A stretch of DNA of 32,930 nucleotides from SIAF01 sp046152955 (GTDB lineage: Bacteria > Planctomycetota > Planctomycetia > Planctomycetales > Planctomycetaceae). The stretch is taken from assembly GCA_046152955.1 (NCBI GenBank), contig JBJXGA010000041.1, positions 1 through 32,930 on the forward strand, given 5' to 3'. Under the pieces are notes generated by a model. That model did not search any database and was not told the DNA's origin. It saw only the letters and a program-made list of their open reading frames with translations. Positions 16,725 to 24,249 of the stretch are shown one piece after another. A program made the translations under genes and the position numbers. The first letter of the stretch is position 1, and each line of letters begins with the position of its first letter.

Positions 16725-16988
16725 ATGACAAGAACATATGAAATCGCCGACGCCCAGGACCATTTGCTGGAACTGGTAAACCTCGTATCCGAGGGGCATG
16801 AGGTGATCATCTCCCGCGATGCAAAGCCATTGGTGCGCCTGGTGGCGATCTTGGAGTACGACGACAGCCCATCGAAATCTCCTCGAACTCCAGGCCTCAG
16901 CCGTGGTGCGATTAAGTGGATTTCTCCCGATTTCGATGATCCGCTTCCAGACGAATTCTGGTTGGGCACCAATGAGAATCCTGCTTGA
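16725..16988 (+). CDS. Type II antitoxin, Phd/YefM family
   Basis: A protein of 87 residues. The N-terminal ~50 residues show the Phd/YefM DNA-binding fold: DAQDHLLELVNLVSEGHEVIISRDAKPLVRLV. The C-terminal tail contains the planctomycete/cyanobacterial-type ending SRGAIKWISPDFDDPLPDEFW, which normally wraps the PIN toxin. The protein is expected to bind its own promoter and neutralise the downstream toxin. Its 3' end overlaps the toxin start by 17 bases, indicating translational coupling. Confidence 0.92.
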   Translation: MTRTYEIADAQDHLLELVNLVSEGHEVIISRDAKPLVRLVAILEYDDSPSKSPRTPGLSRGAIKWISPDFDDPLPDEFWLGTNENPA

Positions 16989-17358
16989 TACGCATACATT
17001 TCTGTGGTGGGTGGACAAATCGGAACGCCTCACGGCAACTGCGGCCGCGGCTTGCCGAGACCGCTCGAACGAGCTTGTACTCAGTATTGCCAGCGTTTGG
17101 GAGATTCAAATCAAGGTGCAATTGGGGAAGCTCGATCTTTCAGCGCCATTGGCAGAGCTTGTCGTTCGAGAGCAGGTGACGAATGACTTGCGACTGTTAA
17201 ACATTCGATACGAGCATGTCCTCGCGGTCGACGCGCTACCGTTGCACCATCGAGATCCGTTCGACCGCGTGCTGATCGCACAAGCCACGGTCGAAGGCTT
17301 GTTTCTTGCCAGTTCCGATGAGGTGTTCGATCAGTATCCAGTACGGCTGATTCGATAG
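16972..17358 (+). CDS. PIN-domain toxin, VapC family
   Basis: A ribonuclease toxin of 128 residues. All PIN acidic positions are present: Asp6 in LLDTHTFLWW, Glu44 in SVWEIQIK, Asp95/Asp98 in HHRDPFDRVLIAQA and Asp116 in LASSDEVFDQY. The VWEIQIKVQLGKL and RDPFDR stretches place it in the Sll0205-like VapC branch, whose members usually pair with Phd-type antitoxins. It should cleave RNA with Mg2+ or Mn2+ when freed from the antitoxin. ATG 16972 lies inside the antitoxin gene; a longer upstream frame exists but runs through the antitoxin in another frame and is not protein-like. The pair stops 13 bases before DUF1501 copy B. Confidence 0.92.
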   Translation: MRILLDTHTFLWWVDKSERLTATAAAACRDRSNELVLSIASVWEIQIKVQLGKLDLSAPLAELVVREQVTNDLRLLNIRYEHVLAVDALPLHHRDPFDRVLIAQATVEGLFLASSDEVFDQYPVRLIR

Positions 17359-17371
17359 CAGGAATGCCACT

Positions 17372-18862
17372 ATGTCCAACGCAAACAACGCCAGTGCTGT
17401 CTTTCACGGACGTTCCCGCCGCACGTTCCTCGCCGACGTCGGCATGGGTTTCACCGGCTTGGCATTGGGGGCGCTTCTCGCCCGCGATGGCGTGGTCCGC
17501 GCCAATGATCCCAAGCTGTGGATCCCCCCCGATGTCCAGCCGCATCAAGCCCCCAAGGCCAAGAGCGTCATCTGGATCTTTCTCGTCGGCGGGATGAGCC
17601 ATATGGAGAGTTTCGATCCCAAGCCGGAGCTCAACCGTCACGCCGGCAAGACGATCGCTGAGTCTCCCTTCAAAAAGGTTCTGGATTCCCCCTTTCTCAA
17701 GAAGAACCTCCGCGAGTTTGTCGCCGGCAACCACCAGGTGTACCCGCAAATCTATCCTTTGCAGGTCGATTACAAAAAATATGGCGAATGCGGGATGGAA
17801 ATCAGCGACTGGTGGCAGCATACGGCCAGGCACGCCGATGACCTGGCGGTCGTTCGATCGATGTGGACCACCGACAACGACCACGGCGCTCAGCTCCAGT
17901 TTCACACCGGCCGTCATGCGCTCGAAGGGCAATTCCCCACCATCGGATCCTGGATCCATTATGGCCTGGGAACGCTCAACGAGAATCTCCCGCAGTTCGC
18001 CGTGCTCGGCACGCCGATCGCCGATTGCTGCGGCGGAGTTGGGGCGCATGGCGCCAACTACCTCGGGCCGGAACACGCGGGGGTCCAACTCTCGACCGAT
18101 CCCAAAAATCCGCTTCCCTTTGCCGGCCCAGGCCCGGACGTCTACCGCGAGGAGCAGATCGGCGAATTTGGCCTGCTCAACCGATTGAATCGGCTCTCCA
18201 GCGTGGAATACCCCGATGACCCGGCGCTCCAGGCGCGGGTCAAAGCCTACGAGCTGGCGTTCCACATGCAGACCGCCGTCCCGGACGCGGTCGATTGCGA
18301 AGCCGAAAGTGAAGCGGTCCGTCGCCTGTATGGCCTGGATCAGAAACCAACTGAGACGTTCGGTCGACAATGTCTGGTGGCGCGGCGGCTTGTGGAACAA
18401 GGGGTCCGCTTCGTGCAGATCTTTCATGGTTCGAACGGAGGCGCTGGCGCCTGGGACGCCCACAGCGGTCTCAAAGCGGGGCACAGCACGCTCTGCGGGC
18501 AGGTCGATCTGCCGATCTCGGGCCTCTTGACCGACCTGAAACAACGCGGCTTGCTCGACGAGACGATCGTCGTCCTGGGAACGGAGTTTGGAAGAACTCC
18601 AGGAGCGCAAGGAGCTGACGGACGAGATCACCATCCCTACGGATTCAGCGTGGTGATGGCAGGCGCCGGTATCAAAGGAGGGGTCGTGCATGGATCGACG
18701 GACGAGCTGGGATTTCACGCGGCCGAAGATCGGCACTACGTGACCGACATTCACGCGACAGTGCTCCACCTCCTGGGGCTGGACCCGCGCCGCCTGGAGA
18801 TCCCGGGCCGCAAACGACTCGACATCGACTACGGTCGTCCCATTCGGGCGATCATGGCATAG
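17372..18862 (+). CDS. DUF1501 family protein, copy B
   Basis: A protein of 496 residues, closely similar to copy A along its full length. The leader is SRRTFLADVGMGFTGLALG, identical to copy A except for the first residue. The same landmarks occur: VIWIFLVGGMSHMESFDPKP, QFHTGRHALEG, IADCCGG, IFHGSNGGAGAWDAHSG, GTEFGRTPGAQ, GRDHHPYGF and HYVTDIHATVLHLLGLDPRR. Export by Tat to the periplasm or paryphoplasm is expected. No DUF1549/DUF1553 gene is adjacent; the nearest is 5.5 kb upstream, before copy A. The next gene, an AAA+ ATPase, starts 6 bases after the stop, so both may share a transcript. The similarity to A indicates a fairly recent duplication. Confidence 0.93.
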   Translation: MSNANNASAVFHGRSRRTFLADVGMGFTGLALGALLARDGVVRANDPKLWIPPDVQPHQAPKAKSVIWIFLVGGMSHMESFDPKPELNRHAGKTIAESPFKKVLDSPFLKKNLREFVAGNHQVYPQIYPLQVDYKKYGECGMEISDWWQHTARHADDLAVVRSMWTTDNDHGAQLQFHTGRHALEGQFPTIGSWIHYGLGTLNENLPQFAVLGTPIADCCGGVGAHGANYLGPEHAGVQLSTDPKNPLPFAGPGPDVYREEQIGEFGLLNRLNRLSSVEYPDDPALQARVKAYELAFHMQTAVPDAVDCEAESEAVRRLYGLDQKPTETFGRQCLVARRLVEQGVRFVQIFHGSNGGAGAWDAHSGLKAGHSTLCGQVDLPISGLLTDLKQRGLLDETIVVLGTEFGRTPGAQGADGRDHHPYGFSVVMAGAGIKGGVVHGSTDELGFHAAEDRHYVTDIHATVLHLLGLDPRRLEIPGRKRLDIDYGRPIRAIMA

Positions 18863-18868
18863 GGAAAC

Positions 18869-20869
18869 ATGACTACCTCGACCGCTCTCGACCAGATCCG
18901 CTCCCGCATCCTCTCGCGGTATTCCCTGCTGTTCCTCAAAACCTGGGAAGAGGAGCGCTGGGAGACCGAATTGGCTGAACTGGCCCTGGAAATGGAGCGG
19001 GGGCTGGTCGTCTGGTCGGCAACCGGCGGCGCGTTGCCCCCCTCCAGCGACGAGGGAGCCCAATCCACCGACCCGCTCGACTTTCTCGAACAGGTGGAGT
19101 CGTACCCTCCCGACCATCTGTTTCTGATCAAGGACTTTCACCCCTTCCTGAGTGAGCCGCGCGTCGTCCGCAAGCTCCGGGATTTGACGCGCACGCTGGG
19201 AGAACAGCGCAAGACGCTGCTCCTCATGGGGCCGGTCACGCAAATTCCGGTCGAGTTGCTCAAAGAGGCATTTGAGATCGACTTGCCGCTTCCGGCGCTG
19301 GAGGAGTTGCGGGAAGAACTGCAGTCGCTGATGGAGCAGAACACGCGCACGTCGGAAGGGCCGACCGAAATCGCGCCCCAGGATGAAGAACGGCTGCTGA
19401 AGGCCGTTCTGGGACTCACCGCCCGCGAAGCCCGCAAAGCGCTGCAGCTCGCCTTGCAGGGGCATGACCAGGTGGACGACGAAGTCCTCGCGGCGCTCGT
19501 CGCCGAGAAGCGGCATCTCGTCCAGGGCTCCGACCTTCTGGAATTCTACGAATTGGATGAAGGGGTCAAAGATGTCGGCGGGTTGGAGGTGCTCAAAGAC
19601 TGGTTGCTGCAACGCGCCGAGGCGTTCTCCGAGCGGGCGCGCGAACAGGGGATCCCCATGCCCAAGGGGGTGTTGCTGCTGGGGATTCAGGGTTGCGGCA
19701 AAAGTCTCACGGCGCGAGCCACGGCGCGGCTGTTGGCGTTTCCTCTGGTCCGCATGGATGTGGGAAACCTCCTCTCGTCCGACCGCGGCAGCTCGGAACG
19801 CAATCTCCGGGACGTGCTGCGGCTGATGGAGGCGATCGCTCCGGCGGTGTTATGGCTCGACGAAATCGAAAAAGGGTTTGCCGGTGTCGGAGGGGATGGC
19901 GACGCCAGCCAGGACGCCACCATGTCGCGCCTGATGGGGAGCTTTCTCACCTGGATGGAGGCCCGCCGGGCGCCGGTGTTCGTCGTGGCGACTGCCAACT
20001 CGGTGGCGAATCTTCCGCCGGAAATGCTGCGCCGCGGACGGTTTGACGAGTTGTTCTTCGTCGATCTCCCCAATTACCACGAACGCAAGCACATTCTGTC
20101 GATTCACCTCACGAAGCGCGGGTGGAAGCCCGAGATGTACGATCTGGCGGAACTCGCCAACAAGACCGAAGGGTACAGCGGCGCGGAGCTGGAGCAGGTC
20201 GTGATCTCCGCGATGATTGACGCCTACGGGTTGGGGCGCGTCCTCTCCCAGGAAGACCTCGACAAGTCGCGCGACCAGACCGTTCCCCTGTCGGTGACGA
20301 TGGAAGAAAAGGTGTTCGAACTGCGCGAATGGGCCTCGTCCCGCTGCCGTCGAGCTACCTCGGACAGCCGCGTGACGCAAATGCTCGAAGAAGAACAGCG
20401 GCACGCCGCGCGGCATCCGACCGAAGAGTCGGGAGAAACTCTGGAGACCTGGGCCTCACTGGCGGAGCACGGCCAAATGAACGCGGCGGTGATCGAGTAC
20501 CTGCGCAAACGCGGGGATGTGATCTTCCCACAATTGCAGCAGGACTTCGCCCGCTGGCTCCCCCCTTCCGGAGAATTGGGACTGGCGTTGCGCTCCGACC
20601 CGAACATCGTGGTTTGGGCGGGGCTGGGGCAGGAGATGACCGACCTGTTGGCTGAGTTGATTTCGTCGCGCCGCATGTACTTGCATCCGGGACCGGTCGA
20701 CGCCTACAAACAGGCGAACAAGACGCTGCGCTTTCCGCTGGTCGACCAGATTCCCGAGGAACGGCTGGAGCGTCCCGGATGGCTCCCCACCGTGTTGCGT
20801 CTGGTCCCGCAGACCGGCGGCAGCGGCCGTCTGGGACGGGTAGCGCGGATCAAACTGAGTCGTTCGTAG
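18869..20869 (+). CDS. AAA+ ATPase, Ycf46-like
   Basis: A protein of 666 residues. The N-terminal ~240 residues (ILSRYSLLFLKTWEEERWE, LIKDFHPFLSEPRVVRKLRDL) match the Ycf46 type, in which an inactive P-loop-like domain precedes the AAA+ module. The AAA+ module has Walker A GIQGCGKS (Lys278), Walker B VLWLDEIEKGF (Asp331, Glu332), a sensor-1 region VFVVATANSV, and the arginine finger segment RRGRFDE (about 388-394). The lid includes LANKTEGYSGAELEQVVISAM. A C-terminal extension of about 170 residues beyond the lid is not recognised. Cyanobacterial/plastid Ycf46 has been linked to photosynthesis regulation, but in planctomycetes the role is unknown. It is 6 bases downstream of DUF1501 copy B. 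Confidence 0.88.
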   Translation: MTTSTALDQIRSRILSRYSLLFLKTWEEERWETELAELALEMERGLVVWSATGGALPPSSDEGAQSTDPLDFLEQVESYPPDHLFLIKDFHPFLSEPRVVRKLRDLTRTLGEQRKTLLLMGPVTQIPVELLKEAFEIDLPLPALEELREELQSLMEQNTRTSEGPTEIAPQDEERLLKAVLGLTAREARKALQLALQGHDQVDDEVLAALVAEKRHLVQGSDLLEFYELDEGVKDVGGLEVLKDWLLQRAEAFSERAREQGIPMPKGVLLLGIQGCGKSLTARATARLLAFPLVRMDVGNLLSSDRGSSERNLRDVLRLMEAIAPAVLWLDEIEKGFAGVGGDGDASQDATMSRLMGSFLTWMEARRAPVFVVATANSVANLPPEMLRRGRFDELFFVDLPNYHERKHILSIHLTKRGWKPEMYDLAELANKTEGYSGAELEQVVISAMIDAYGLGRVLSQEDLDKSRDQTVPLSVTMEEKVFELREWASSRCRRATSDSRVTQMLEEEQRHAARHPTEESGETLETWASLAEHGQMNAAVIEYLRKRGDVIFPQLQQDFARWLPPSGELGLALRSDPNIVVWAGLGQEMTDLLAELISSRRMYLHPGPVDAYKQANKTLRFPLVDQIPEERLERPGWLPTVLRLVPQTGGSGRLGRVARIKLSRS

Positions 20870-20961
20870 ACCAGGCGCCGCGCCCGGTTTCCTGAAGCAA
20901 TCCCATTCCCGCCTCCGGCCGCGGACCACGCCGCCGGACAAGATCGAAACGAGTTCCCCCC

Positions 20962-22218
20962 ATGATTGTTGCCGGTCGGCTGGTCAGCACGGAAGGAGTC
21001 AGGCACGGACAAATCCGCATTGAAGGAGAAACGATCGTCGAGGTCGGTGGAGCGCTGGGCGCCCCCGATGCCACATATGACGACGACTGCTTGATTTTTG
21101 CCGGCATGGGAGACATCCATATCCATGCCCGCGACGACGTGAGCGAGGCCGAAACGTATAAGGAAGACTTCGTGACCGCCTCCCGCGCCGCGCTGCAAGG
21201 AGGGGTCGTCCACGTCGCTGACATGCCCAACAACAAAGTGGCGCCGATCGACGACGCCACGTATCGGGGCAAGCTGGACCACCTGCGTCGCCGCAATGTG
21301 CCGATTCAGGTGACGCTCTACGCCGGCGTCGGACCGGAAACACGCCCGCTGTCGTTTCCCGTTCCGTACAAGGTCTATATGGGGCACAGCGTGGGCGATC
21401 TGTTCTTCACGACGCTGGAGCAGCTCGATGCAGCCTTGGCGCATTACCGGGGCTGCGACGTCAGCTTTCACTGCGAAGACCCGATCCTGTTGGAGCGGCA
21501 CAAACAGGCGCCCACGCATGAGGAGCGACGTCCCCCGGCCTGCGAAGTGTCGGCCACCCGCTTTGCCCTGACCATGATCGAAAAGTACGGCCTCCGCGGC
21601 AAATTGTGCCATTATTCCGTGGAAGAGGGACTCCCTCTGATTCAGGCGGCCAGGGACCGCGGTCTGCCGGTCACCTGCGAGGTCACCCCGCACCATTTGT
21701 ATTACAGCACCGACGCGATCACCGACGCCAACCGCGGCTGGATGCAGATGAATCCGCCGCTGCGCGCCGAAACCGACCGCCGCGCGATGCTCGAAGCGCT
21801 TCGGGACGGGCGGCTGGATTACCTGGCGACCGACCATGCCCCGCATACCCTGGAGGAGAAGGCGCGGGGCATCTCCGGACAGCCGCACCTCGACACGTAT
21901 GGCGCGTTCGTCACCTGGCTGATCCTGCGGGAGGGCTTCCGTCCCGAGCAAGTCGCGCAGTTCTGTTCGCTCAATCCAGGGGAGTTCGTCAATCCCTATG
22001 TCGCTCCACGGCGCTTCGGACAGATTGCCCCAGGGTACACGGCGTCTCTGACGGTCCTCAATCTGGCGCGTCCCGTCACGATCCGGCGAAGCGACCTTCA
22101 AACCAAGTGTGGCTGGTCCCCCTTTGAAGGGGTGACCTTTCCGGGGTCGGTTGAAGCGGTTTACCTGCTGGGCCGTCGCGCGCCGCGGCCAATCGAAGAG
22201 GCGCCCCGCAGACCCTGA
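20962..22218 (+). CDS. pyrC: Dihydroorotase
   Basis: An amidohydrolase of 418 residues that interconverts carbamoyl-aspartate and dihydroorotate in de novo pyrimidine synthesis. Metal-site residues: His53-x-His55 in GDIHIHARD, the candidate carboxylated Lys137 in YKVYMGHSVGDL, FHCED, the CEVTPHHLYY histidines, and the final Asp in ATDHAPHTLEEKARG. The KV(F/Y)xG-S-x-G(D/N) context around the lysine is the form seen in Bacteroidetes-type dihydroorotases; this supports PyrC over hydantoinase or allantoinase, although substrate cannot be proved from sequence. No clear Shine-Dalgarno precedes ATG 20962. A 92-base gap separates it from the AAA gene. Confidence 0.88.
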   Translation: MIVAGRLVSTEGVRHGQIRIEGETIVEVGGALGAPDATYDDDCLIFAGMGDIHIHARDDVSEAETYKEDFVTASRAALQGGVVHVADMPNNKVAPIDDATYRGKLDHLRRRNVPIQVTLYAGVGPETRPLSFPVPYKVYMGHSVGDLFFTTLEQLDAALAHYRGCDVSFHCEDPILLERHKQAPTHEERRPPACEVSATRFALTMIEKYGLRGKLCHYSVEEGLPLIQAARDRGLPVTCEVTPHHLYYSTDAITDANRGWMQMNPPLRAETDRRAMLEALRDGRLDYLATDHAPHTLEEKARGISGQPHLDTYGAFVTWLILREGFRPEQVAQFCSLNPGEFVNPYVAPRRFGQIAPGYTASLTVLNLARPVTIRRSDLQTKCGWSPFEGVTFPGSVEAVYLLGRRAPRPIEEAPRRP

Positions 22219-22349
22219 ACGCCGCCGGTCCCTCCCGCACGCCCGCTGGACGAATCAGCGCATGCCGTTGCATGATGCCATACCGTCCGGTACTCTCTGC
22301 TCGATGCGCGGTGCATTTTGACCTCCGAGTTTGTCTGCGGAAGGGTATC

Positions 22350-23303
22350 ATGATGAAGCGATTCCTGATTGGACTGTCGGCGTTGGGATTGGCGGGACTG
22401 GCGGCGGTGAAGTCGGCGACGCTGGCTCCCGGAAACGCCAAAACGGGGGACGCCGCGCCGCTGTCGATCAAGGTCGAAGAGAAAAATCCCTGGACCAGCC
22501 TGAATCTCAACAACAAACAGCGCGATTTTCAGTTTGTGATCGTCACCGATCGGACGGGGGGACATCGCCCGGGGGTCTTCACCGATGCGGTTCGCAAGAT
22601 CAATCTGTTGCAGCCCGAATTTGTGATCTCGGTTGGCGACCTGATCGAAGGCTACAGCGAAGACAGCGGACAATGGGCGCTGGAATGGTCCGAATTCCAG
22701 GAAAAGGTGCAGCAGCTCCAGATGCCGTTCTTCTACGTCCCCGGCAATCACGACCTGTCGAACGTGGGGATGAGCGCCAATTGGAACCGGAAGTTCGGGC
22801 GCACGTACTACGAGTTCCGCTATCATGATGTGCTGTTCGTGGCGCTGAATACGGAAGATCCCCCCAAGAGCGAGCCGTACAGAATCAGCCCCGAGCAGCA
22901 GCGCTGGTTTGCCGACGTGCTGGCCCGGAACGCCGACGTGCGATGGACGTTCGTCTTTATGCATAAACCCGGGTGGGTCTATCCGGACGAAGACCAAGCC
23001 GAAATCGGCTGGGCGGGAATCGAACAATCGCTGGCCAACCGCAACTACACGGTCTTCGCCGGACACGTTCACAACTATGCCCGTTTCGAGCGGCATGGCC
23101 GGGACTACATCATGCTGGCGACGACCGGCGGATCGTCCAAGCTGCGGGGACGCGAGAGTGGCGAATTCGACCATATCGTCTGGGTCACGATGAAGGATCC
23201 CGCCCCGGTGATTGCCAATCTGATGCTCGAAGGCATCGCCGACAAGAATTTGCGGACACTGCCCGATCCCAAGCCGACGGGTAAAAAACGCCCCGCTGAA
23301 TGA
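22350..23303 (+). CDS. Secreted calcineurin-like metallophosphoesterase
   Basis: A protein of 317 residues from ATG 22350, with a purine-rich GGAAGGG upstream; ATG 22353 is equally possible. It has a Sec signal peptide (MMKRFLIGL, hydrophobic to ~26). Metal motifs: VTDRTGG (Asp67), VGDLIEG (Asp97), GNHD (133-136), MHKP and GHVHNY. The first motif is D-x-T, not the usual D-x-H, although His72 is close by. The remaining ligands of a dinuclear metallophosphatase are intact. The C-terminal tail (KPTGKKRPAE) is basic. Substrate unknown; a periplasmic phosphodiesterase or phosphatase is likely. It lies 131 bases after dihydroorotase. Confidence 0.9.
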   Translation: MMKRFLIGLSALGLAGLAAVKSATLAPGNAKTGDAAPLSIKVEEKNPWTSLNLNNKQRDFQFVIVTDRTGGHRPGVFTDAVRKINLLQPEFVISVGDLIEGYSEDSGQWALEWSEFQEKVQQLQMPFFYVPGNHDLSNVGMSANWNRKFGRTYYEFRYHDVLFVALNTEDPPKSEPYRISPEQQRWFADVLARNADVRWTFVFMHKPGWVYPDEDQAEIGWAGIEQSLANRNYTVFAGHVHNYARFERHGRDYIMLATTGGSSKLRGRESGEFDHIVWVTMKDPAPVIANLMLEGIADKNLRTLPDPKPTGKKRPAE

Positions 23304-23362
23304 TCCGAGAGGGACGCGACTCCATCCCCCTATTCCTTAAGCAGCCAACAGGTGAGATTTCG

Positions 23363-24175
23363 ATGTCTGAACGGTATCTGGAAGGAAAAACAGCGCTGGT
23401 CACCGGGGCCGGTCGCGGTCTGGGACGCGCCTTTGCCGAACGACTGGCGGCACTGGGCTGCGCCGTGGGTGTGCATGGAATGCGCGAAGCGGGCCCGGCC
23501 GAATACGGCGAAGGGACGACCCTGACGGAAACGGCGCGACAGATCGGCGCGGAGCACCGCGTGTCGACGGTTCGCGTGCTGGGGGACTTGACCCGCACGA
23601 GCGACGTGGAACGGGTCGTCGCCGAGGTCACTGGTGCCCTGGGGCCGATCGACATTCTGGTCCACAACGCGGGGGGAGACATCGCCGCGGCCGGGGGCAA
23701 GCCCAACCCCAATGACGCGGTCCTGATCAAGGAAGAGGACATCCGCTGCGTGCTGGATCGCAATCTGCTCTCGACGATTTTCGTCTGCCGCGAAGTGGCC
23801 CGCGGGATGATGGAGCGCAAGACAGGGCGAATCATCACGATCAGCTCGATCGCCGCGTTCAAAGGGTCGGGAACTGGGGCGATCTATGCGACCGCGAAGG
23901 CGGCGATGATCGAATACACCCGCTGCCTGGCGATGCAGCTCCGGGAACACAACGTGAACGTCAACAGCCTGGCTCCCGGAGACACCCGCACGGGACGATT
24001 TCTGGGAACGCGGGCGGTGGACGCCGCCCGGCTGGCGACCGAAGGGACGCTGGACCGAATCGCCCTGGTCGACGAAGTGGCCCGCGTGGTCGACTTTTTC
24101 GCCGGTCCCCTGGGGGCGTTCGTTTCCGGCCAGGTGCTCCGCGTCGATGGCGGATCGCAAGCCTGGCCGGCATAG
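23363..24175 (+). CDS. Short-chain dehydrogenase/reductase (SDR)
   Basis: A protein of 270 residues from ATG 23363, with AGGTGAG at 23350-23356 as ribosome binding site. Classical SDR: nucleotide-binding TGAGRGLG (14-21), HNAGGD, the catalytic Ser in ISSIAAF, and Tyr175-x-x-x-Lys179 (YATAK), followed by NVNSLAPGDTRTG and the C-terminal FVSGQVLRVDGG. This is the FabG-like architecture: an NAD(P)H-dependent oxidoreductase acting on a hydroxyl/keto group. A loop rich in Gly/Pro/Asn after NAGGD (GGKPNPNDAVL) is unusual and may shape the substrate pocket. Specific substrate unknown. It converges with secDF. Confidence 0.92.
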   Translation: MSERYLEGKTALVTGAGRGLGRAFAERLAALGCAVGVHGMREAGPAEYGEGTTLTETARQIGAEHRVSTVRVLGDLTRTSDVERVVAEVTGALGPIDILVHNAGGDIAAAGGKPNPNDAVLIKEEDIRCVLDRNLLSTIFVCREVARGMMERKTGRIITISSIAAFKGSGTGAIYATAKAAMIEYTRCLAMQLREHNVNVNSLAPGDTRTGRFLGTRAVDAARLATEGTLDRIALVDEVARVVDFFAGPLGAFVSGQVLRVDGGSQAWPA

Positions 24176-24194
24176 GAACGTTTCAACGCGACGC

Positions 24195-24209
24195 CTCAGA
24201 GGATCTGAG
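24195..24209. terminator. Small hairpin between convergent SDR and secDF genes
   Basis: CTCAGA, loop GGA, TCTGAG: a perfect 6-pair stem in the 74-base gap between two convergent genes. There is no T-run, so terminator function is only suggested by position. Confidence 0.3.
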
Positions 24210-24249
24210 TCGAATCGGCCTCCTCAAGGTTCCTTCAGCAGCAACCCAC

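Noticed and set aside
17111..19612. 833-codon open frame on the minus strand
   Set aside because: It lies antisense to VapC, DUF1501 copy B and the AAA gene, all of which have clear family motifs. Its translation has no domain pattern; long antisense frames are expected in GC-rich DNA.
20704..22101. 465-codon minus-strand frame
   Set aside because: Antisense to dihydroorotase and the AAA gene end; no recognisable domains.
20962..22218. Hydantoinase or allantoinase instead of dihydroorotase
   Set aside because: The lysine context KVYMGHSVGD and overall motif order fit dihydroorotases better, although substrate is not proven.
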